DNA from: Candidatus Bathyarchaeota archaeon
GTDB taxonomy: Archaea > Thermoproteota > Bathyarchaeia > Bathyarchaeales > B26-1
NCBI GenBank assembly: GCA_003662645.1
Contig: QMYL01000021.1
Location: 1-9,652 of the forward strand
Direction: 5' to 3'
Length of the DNA stretch: 9,652 nucleotides
Both the position numbers and the translations under genes were made by a program. The notes below the pieces were generated by a model. It was not told where the DNA came from. It was given only the letters and a program-made list of their open reading frames with translations, and ran no database searches. Shown here in pieces: positions 6,443-9,652 of the stretch. Within the stretch, counting starts at the first letter, position 1. Each line of letters opens with the position of its first letter.

Positions 6443-7562
6443 ACCGGGCTTCCGGTATGACTACCTCCTCTATTGAGCGGTTTAGGGTTACCTCAGCTAT
6501 ATCCCGGCTGTACTCCATTATCCTCCTAGAGTTGTCTAGGATCAGCCTCATGATGGACGATATGTTAGGGTCCAGCCTCTTGCTCGAGATGAGCCCAGTC
6601 AGGTCGTTCTCTATCCCGATTGAGCCTTCTATCTTCGATATGATCGAGTCTGCTAGGTTATAGTTCCTCTTAAATAGGGCCTTCATCGAGTCTTCGAAGA
6701 GCTGGTGCGCGAAGTTGTTGAACTCGAGTATCTGGGAGTAGACCTCCTCATCTAGGACCTCCTTCAAGAATAGAACCTGACCCTCTATCAGCCTCTTTAG
6801 GTTCTTCACGTTCCTGGCTATGTTCACGGCGTTATCGGCTATGCTCTTTATGTTGTTGGCCACTATCCTGTAGCCGAGGAACTCCTTCGGGGTCTTGAAG
6901 CCCAACTCCTTGTACAGGTTCCTCTCCAAGTAATACTTCAACTGTCTAAGCACGTATAGGTTCAGGCGGTTCACGTCGCTGCATGAGTCTATAACGCTCT
7001 CTATGAGCTCCTCGTCCATATCCTTCAACGCGATTATTGAGTCCCTATCCGCTGAGAGGGCTAGTATAGCCATCCTTCTTATGGCCTTCTCAACCGGGAA
7101 TACGGGGTGGTTTATCAGTATCTGTATGGTCATCCCTTCCGGGGTTTCCTCTATTATCTCGGAGCCTAGGAGCATATTCTTCACGAGGTTCTTTATTGGG
7201 AGCCTAAACTTCGAGCTGTAGCCCTCCCTGAACCTTACGCGTATAAGTTCGGCGCTTATAACGTAGAGTGATATTATCTTACGGCAGATGGACTTCGGAT
7301 CATCCTTAGCGCTGACGACGAGGCAGTACCTCCTCAGCGACCTCTCCTCAGCCTTCCTCCTACCCTCGAGTATGCTCCTCGGTGTGAGGAGGAGGGAGGA
7401 GTCCTCTAGGACCCTGAAAGCTATCTGGCTACCCTTCTCCAACCCCAAGTTTAGGACCCACTCCTTAGGTAGAGATATGACGTAGGAGCCCCTCCCAGTG
7501 CACTGGATCCTCCTATAACCTAAATCCCGCTCAACCAACCCCTCGATCTCCATATATTTCAT
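6441..7562 (-). CDS. AbrB-PhoU fusion regulator (phosphate uptake regulator-like)
   Basis: A 373-aa archaeal regulator. The N-terminus (about 16-62) is a SpoVT/AbrB swapped-hairpin DNA-binding domain, with RRIQCTGRGSYVISLPKEW followed by LGLEKGSQIAF and LLLTP. After a linker region (about 70-150), two PhoU-type three-helix units follow, roughly 155-255 and 270-365, with acidic DMDEELIESVID and the helix ends ADNAVNIARNVKNL and EYSRDIAEVTL. Bacterial PhoU modulates phosphate transport and PhoR signalling; in archaea this fusion probably acts directly on DNA. No pst, pho or transporter gene is in the window, so the regulon is unknown. The start is ATG 7562 with GGTGG (7566-7570) just upstream; ATG 7553 is possible. 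The 269-bp upstream interval has repeats suitable for autoregulation. Convergent with the dehydratase operon. Confidence 0.88.
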   Translation of the reverse strand: MKYMEIEGLVERDLGYRRIQCTGRGSYVISLPKEWVLNLGLEKGSQIAFRVLEDSSLLLTPRSILEGRRKAEERSLRRYCLVVSAKDDPKSICRKIISLYVISAELIRVRFREGYSSKFRLPIKNLVKNMLLGSEIIEETPEGMTIQILINHPVFPVEKAIRRMAILALSADRDSIIALKDMDEELIESVIDSCSDVNRLNLYVLRQLKYYLERNLYKELGFKTPKEFLGYRIVANNIKSIADNAVNIARNVKNLKRLIEGQVLFLKEVLDEEVYSQILEFNNFAHQLFEDSMKALFKRNYNLADSIISKIEGSIGIENDLTGLISSKRLDPNISSIMRLILDNSRRIMEYSRDIAEVTLNRSIEEVVIPEAR

Positions 7563-7591
7563 ATACCACCCACTGATCTCTTCGATTGTAT

Positions 7592-7605
7592 ATAGATAAT
7601 TTTCG
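7592..7605 (-). promoter_or_regulatory. BRE/TATA promoter of the AbrB-PhoU gene
   Basis: On the minus strand CGAAAA (7605-7600) precedes ATTATCTATATA, a good BRE/TATA pair. It predicts transcription starting around 7570 and a leader under 10 nt. A further A/T-only stretch (7610-7624) lies upstream. This separates the regulator from the decarboxylase gene upstream on the same strand. Confidence 0.5.
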
Positions 7606-7630
7606 ACATTATATAAAAAATATAGAAGAT

Positions 7631-7651
7631 CTTACATCTTACTTCTTACTC
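7631..7651 (-). repeat. three tandem 7-bp repeats upstream of the AbrB-PhoU gene
   Basis: CTTACAT, CTTACTT and CTTACTC follow each other without gap (plus strand), sharing CTTAC plus a variable last two bases. The array lies about 30-60 bp upstream of the regulator's TATA box, a position suited to a multi-subunit regulator binding repeated sites on one face of the DNA. Confidence 0.55.
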
Positions 7652-7661
7652 TTCTAAGGCT

Positions 7662-7678
7662 ACTCAACGTTGTTGAGT
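7662..7678. promoter_or_regulatory. perfect 7-bp inverted repeat, possible operator
   Basis: ACTCAAC, a 3-nt spacer (GTT), then GTTGAGT. This dyad is a plausible dimer-binding site next to the tandem 7-mers, or a small RNA hairpin. It is too far from the decarboxylase stop (over 150 bp) to be an obvious terminator for that gene. Confidence 0.4.
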
Positions 7679-7693
7679 CGCGTCCCAGCCCCT

Positions 7694-7726
7694 CCTATAA
7701 TCACCTATGACATTAAACCTATAATC
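7694..7726 (+). repeat. direct repeat of CCTATAATC with a partial middle copy
   Basis: CCTATAATC occurs at 7694-7702 and again at 7718-7726, with the related CCTATGACA at 7704-7712. It may be a protein-binding array or a promoter element; no function can be assigned. Confidence 0.4.
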
Positions 7727-7831
7727 CGTCGCCTTTGGTGTTGGGTATGTTAGGGAACCCGGACAACCCCCTACAGAGATGACAAGGTCTCGGCATCTTG
7801 CTCCCTAGACCCCACGGTAGATCATACGCTA

Positions 7832-9196
7832 CTAAAAACTATCCGGATCCCCCAAACTCTCCATCAACTTATCTATTATATCCTCAGCTCTCCCGCTCCT
7901 AGGTATCTCAGCCCTTTCAAAACCCTCCCGAGGCTTGGAAAGGGGCCTTGTCGCATCTATCCCCATCTTTGAGGTTATAGCCCTCTCCTGGTCGGCTGAG
8001 GGGTCTAAGCTTGAACCCCTCACATTCCTCAGTATTACAAGGTCCTCATCCGCCTGGAAGCGGGTCGCTATAGCCCACTCGACATCATCGAGGTTGAAGA
8101 CATCCACATCGGCATCGACGACCACGACGTGTTTTAGGCTTGGATGGGCTGAGAAGGCTGAGAGTATCGCGTTCTTTGCGTCTCCATCGGTCTGTTTCTC
8201 GATGGATATGATGGCGTGGAGCCACCCGCATCCCCCTATGGAGAGGTTTACAGCCCTAACCTTAGGGACAACCCTCGATACAGCCTCGTATATGGCTGCC
8301 TCACGGGGCAGCCCCATCAGGAGTCTATGCTCAGCTCCTCCGGGTAGGAGGGCCTGGTAGATGTAACCCTTACGGTGCATGACGTTTATAACCTCGACGA
8401 CCGGCTGGGAGCGTTTGATGTCGTAGGTTCCGGTTATATCGACGAGCGGCCCCTCGGTTGCCTCCCTATCGCGGGATATCCTCCCCTCCAACACCAGTTC
8501 GGCGTCAGCTGGCGCATATGCATCCACCTTCCTACACTTGATCAATCGAAGTTTTCCGTCCAGCAAGGCGTTGGCTATCCAGAACTCGTTAACGCCGAAG
8601 GGTGGGGATGAGGCTGCCGCTAGGGAGACCGCTGGATGAACCCCCACGGCTATGGCTATATCGAGGTCCTTCCCCTCTCCCTTCGCCATGCTCCATAGTT
8701 TATAAAGGTGTCTAGGAACCAGCCGTATAGCTAGATGTCTCTCGTCCAGTACTAAGAGGCGGTGGATCGAGACGTTCTCAACTGAGCCGTCTGGGCTCTT
8801 AGCCGATATTACAGCCGATGTTATGTAGGCTCCGGCATCCCCCTCGTAGTGGGTTAGGATGGGTATACTCCGTAGATCCGGCTCCTCAATAACCTCGGTC
8901 ACCGGTGAGTTCGATACGACGCTCGGCGGTTTTAGGTTCCTAGATGCATCTATAAGCCTGTTGTAGAGCTCCTCCCTAGATACGTTCAGGGCTAGGCATA
9001 GCCTATCCCTAGTTCCGCATACATTCCCAACTATGGTTACGCCCTCATAGCCCTCAACATTCTCGAATATGGGTATGGGTCCACCCTCAAGGCTCTTCAT
9101 AACCAGTGGGATCTCGAAGCGTGTCGATAGAGGCTCGGTTATGCGGATTACCTCCCTCCTCTCCTCCATCTCCTCCAAGAACTCTCTGAGGCTCAT
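7832..9196 (-). CDS. UbiD-family decarboxylase, probable anhydromevalonate phosphate decarboxylase
   Basis: A 454-aa prenylated-FMN-dependent UbiD-family decarboxylase. In archaea with the modified mevalonate pathway this enzyme converts trans-anhydromevalonate 5-phosphate to isopentenyl phosphate, and the dehydratase making that substrate is 1.4 kb away. Expected cofactor and metal residues are visible: Asn141 and Arg146 in NVSIHR, His187 in GVHPAV and Glu233 in DAELVLEG, then EGPLVDITG (248-256). By alignment from memory with fungal Fdc1, the catalytic Arg-Glu-Glu triad corresponds to Arg146, Glu248 and Asp253, so the last position is Asp. The N-terminal REFLEEMEERREVIRI is typical of the family. 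The start ATG 9196 overlaps the stop of the upstream gene by ATGA, so translation is coupled. UbiX, needed to make the cofactor, is not in the window. The family is certain; the substrate is inferred from context. Confidence 0.87.
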   Translation of the reverse strand: MSLREFLEEMEERREVIRITEPLSTRFEIPLVMKSLEGGPIPIFENVEGYEGVTIVGNVCGTRDRLCLALNVSREELYNRLIDASRNLKPPSVVSNSPVTEVIEEPDLRSIPILTHYEGDAGAYITSAVISAKSPDGSVENVSIHRLLVLDERHLAIRLVPRHLYKLWSMAKGEGKDLDIAIAVGVHPAVSLAAASSPPFGVNEFWIANALLDGKLRLIKCRKVDAYAPADAELVLEGRISRDREATEGPLVDITGTYDIKRSQPVVEVINVMHRKGYIYQALLPGGAEHRLLMGLPREAAIYEAVSRVVPKVRAVNLSIGGCGWLHAIISIEKQTDGDAKNAILSAFSAHPSLKHVVVVDADVDVFNLDDVEWAIATRFQADEDLVILRNVRGSSLDPSADQERAITSKMGIDATRPLSKPREGFERAEIPRSGRAEDIIDKLMESLGDPDSF

Positions 9197-9555
9197 CGCT
9201 GCGTCTCTTCCTCCTTCCTCATGACTTTGTCGAGCAGTTTTAAGAGTATGGGTCCAGCCCTCCCCTCATCCACGTTCCTGAGGTAAACCGATATTAGGGT
9301 CAGTTTCCCAGTCTTCGCAGCCGTCCTCTCAGCGATCAACCTGGCTAATGTTGCGTTCCTGTCCCCGAGTAAAACCGAGGATAACGGTTGGGTTAGCATC
9401 AACCTCCCCCTCGGCATAGAGACGGCAACTGTTCCCAGCGAGTCCTCCCCCTCGCTAAGGAATACCACACAGGCATTCCTTGCATCGATGTGGATGGCTG
9501 AGAATTTTGTCCCTAACGCTTCAACGCTCCCCCGTATGATCTTGGCTGGAGTCAT
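9193..9555 (-). CDS. proteasome assembly chaperone 4 (PAC4)-like protein
   Basis: A 120-aa protein with alternating short strands and helices. From memory of human PSMG4/PAC4, the layout matches throughout: an N-terminal FSA segment, a hydrophobic strand (ACVVFLSEG), LGTVAVSMPRG against LRNLAVAMCSR, SSVLLGDRN against STSLLGDTS, RLIAERTAAKTGKLTLIS against GLAQRLARKTNKQVFVS, then VYLRNVDE against YNLQNTDS and a C-terminal helix. PAC4 pairs with PAC3 in eukaryotes to help arrange the alpha-ring of the 20S proteasome. Archaeal PAC1/2-type chaperones (PbaA/PbaB) are known; what this relative does is inferred. Both ends overlap neighbouring genes by ATGA, tying it to the UbiD-family enzyme and to the gene entering from the right. 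A weak GGGAG lies about 10 nt before ATG 9555. Without a database search the family call stays probable. Confidence 0.62.
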   Translation of the reverse strand: MTPAKIIRGSVEALGTKFSAIHIDARNACVVFLSEGEDSLGTVAVSMPRGRLMLTQPLSSVLLGDRNATLARLIAERTAAKTGKLTLISVYLRNVDEGRAGPILLKLLDKVMRKEEETQR

Positions 9556-9652
9556 ACCTGTTGCTCCCTTATCCCGATGGGGTGGGCTGGAGCGCCATAG
9601 GTGATGTTGATGAAATTTGTGCGGTTGTTAGAGTTGGGAGAGAGTCTTCCTC
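9552..9652 (-). CDS. unidentified protein, C-terminal 32 residues (5' truncated by window edge)
   Basis: A minus-strand frame is open from the window edge to TGA at 9552-9554, overlapping the next gene's ATG as ATGA, exactly as at the following junction. The visible residues end in NITYGAPAHPIGIREQQV. Codon use (ATA, AGG, GAG) fits the neighbours. I cannot identify the family from this fragment. An opposite-strand frame in the same register is also open, so the call rests on the overlap pattern. Confidence 0.5.
   Translation of the reverse strand, partial: GRLSPNSNNRTNFINITYGAPAHPIGIREQQV

Larger units (their letters stand above)
7563..7831. other. 269-bp non-coding interval between decarboxylase and regulator genes
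   Basis: No protein-coding gene is convincing here. It contains the regulator promoter (7592-7605), an A/T-rich stretch, three tandem 7-mers (7631-7651), a perfect inverted repeat (7662-7678), a repeated 9-mer (7694-7726) and, at 7743-7800, GC-rich sequence able to form short competing stems such as TAGGG with CCCTA and AGATG with CATCT. No tRNA T-arm or complete C/D-box pair is seen. A structured RNA is possible but unproven. Confidence 0.5.

Noticed and set aside
6457..7485. Plus-strand frames opposite the AbrB-PhoU gene
   Set aside because: Ser/Ile-rich translations in antisense to a recognised protein, without ribosome binding sites.
7631..7651. Tandem repeats considered as a CRISPR remnant
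   Set aside because: The units are 7 bp with no spacers, and no cas gene is present.
7750..7775. GGGTTCCC on the minus strand considered as a tRNA T-arm
   Set aside because: No matching T-loop consensus, acceptor stem or anticodon arm could be laid out around it.
7935..8611. Plus-strand frames of 141 and 78 codons opposite the UbiD-family gene
   Set aside because: Antisense shadows; the minus strand carries conserved catalytic motifs across the same bases.
9561..9652. Plus-strand frame running to the right edge, possibly the start of a divergent gene
   Set aside because: It begins only from TTG or GTG without promoter or ribosome binding site, and the opposite strand has an ATGA stop-start overlap matching the next gene junction.

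Overview
The window is archaeal chromosome, most likely from a thermophilic member of the TACK/Thermoproteota-like radiation; I cannot place it more exactly. The evidence is an archaeal modified mevalonate pathway (both phosphomevalonate dehydratase subunits plus a UbiD-type decarboxylase), an AbrB-PhoU fusion regulator, a Trm14-like tRNA methyltransferase, and BRE/TATA promoters sitting close to start codons. GTG and TTG starts alternate with ATG, Arg is mostly AGG/AGA, genes are tightly packed, and Shine-Dalgarno runs of the GGAGGTGATC type are used. No tRNA, rRNA, CRISPR array, insertion sequence or prophage gene is visible.

Layout. (1) 2-466 (+): 3' end of a THUMP-type tRNA guanine-N2 methyltransferase. 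(2) 651-1933 (+): a three-gene operon of small membrane proteins. The first and third are clear paralogs and the middle one looks like a half-length relative; function unknown. (3) 2014-2409 (+): an orphan helical protein with its own, probably nearly leaderless, promoter. (4) 2430-3401 (-): a compact UxuA/mannonate dehydratase-like TIM-barrel enzyme with all four expected metal ligands. It is divergent from the next unit, and the two TATA elements lie about 17 bp apart. (5) 3489-6416 (+): an HD-domain (SAMHD1-like) phosphohydrolase followed by the small and large subunits of AcnX-type phosphomevalonate dehydratase. (6) 6441-7562 (-): the AbrB-PhoU regulator. (7) 7563-7831: a 269-bp non-coding interval holding the regulator's promoter, a tandem 7-mer array, a perfect inverted repeat and a repeated 9-mer. 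(8) 7832-9652 (-): a translationally coupled set made of an unidentified upstream gene (only its C-terminus is in view), a 120-aa protein strongly resembling proteasome assembly chaperone 4 (PAC4), and the UbiD-family anhydromevalonate phosphate decarboxylase. Both junctions are ATGA overlaps.

How the genes fit together. Phosphomevalonate dehydratase makes trans-anhydromevalonate 5-phosphate and the UbiD enzyme decarboxylates it to isopentenyl phosphate, so two consecutive steps of archaeal isoprenoid lipid synthesis lie here on opposite strands around a regulator. The parts most worth a second look are the PAC4-like protein coupled to the decarboxylase, the membrane-protein family in operon 651-1933, and the patterned region upstream of the AbrB-PhoU gene. 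I do not see a clearly new defence or mobile system.
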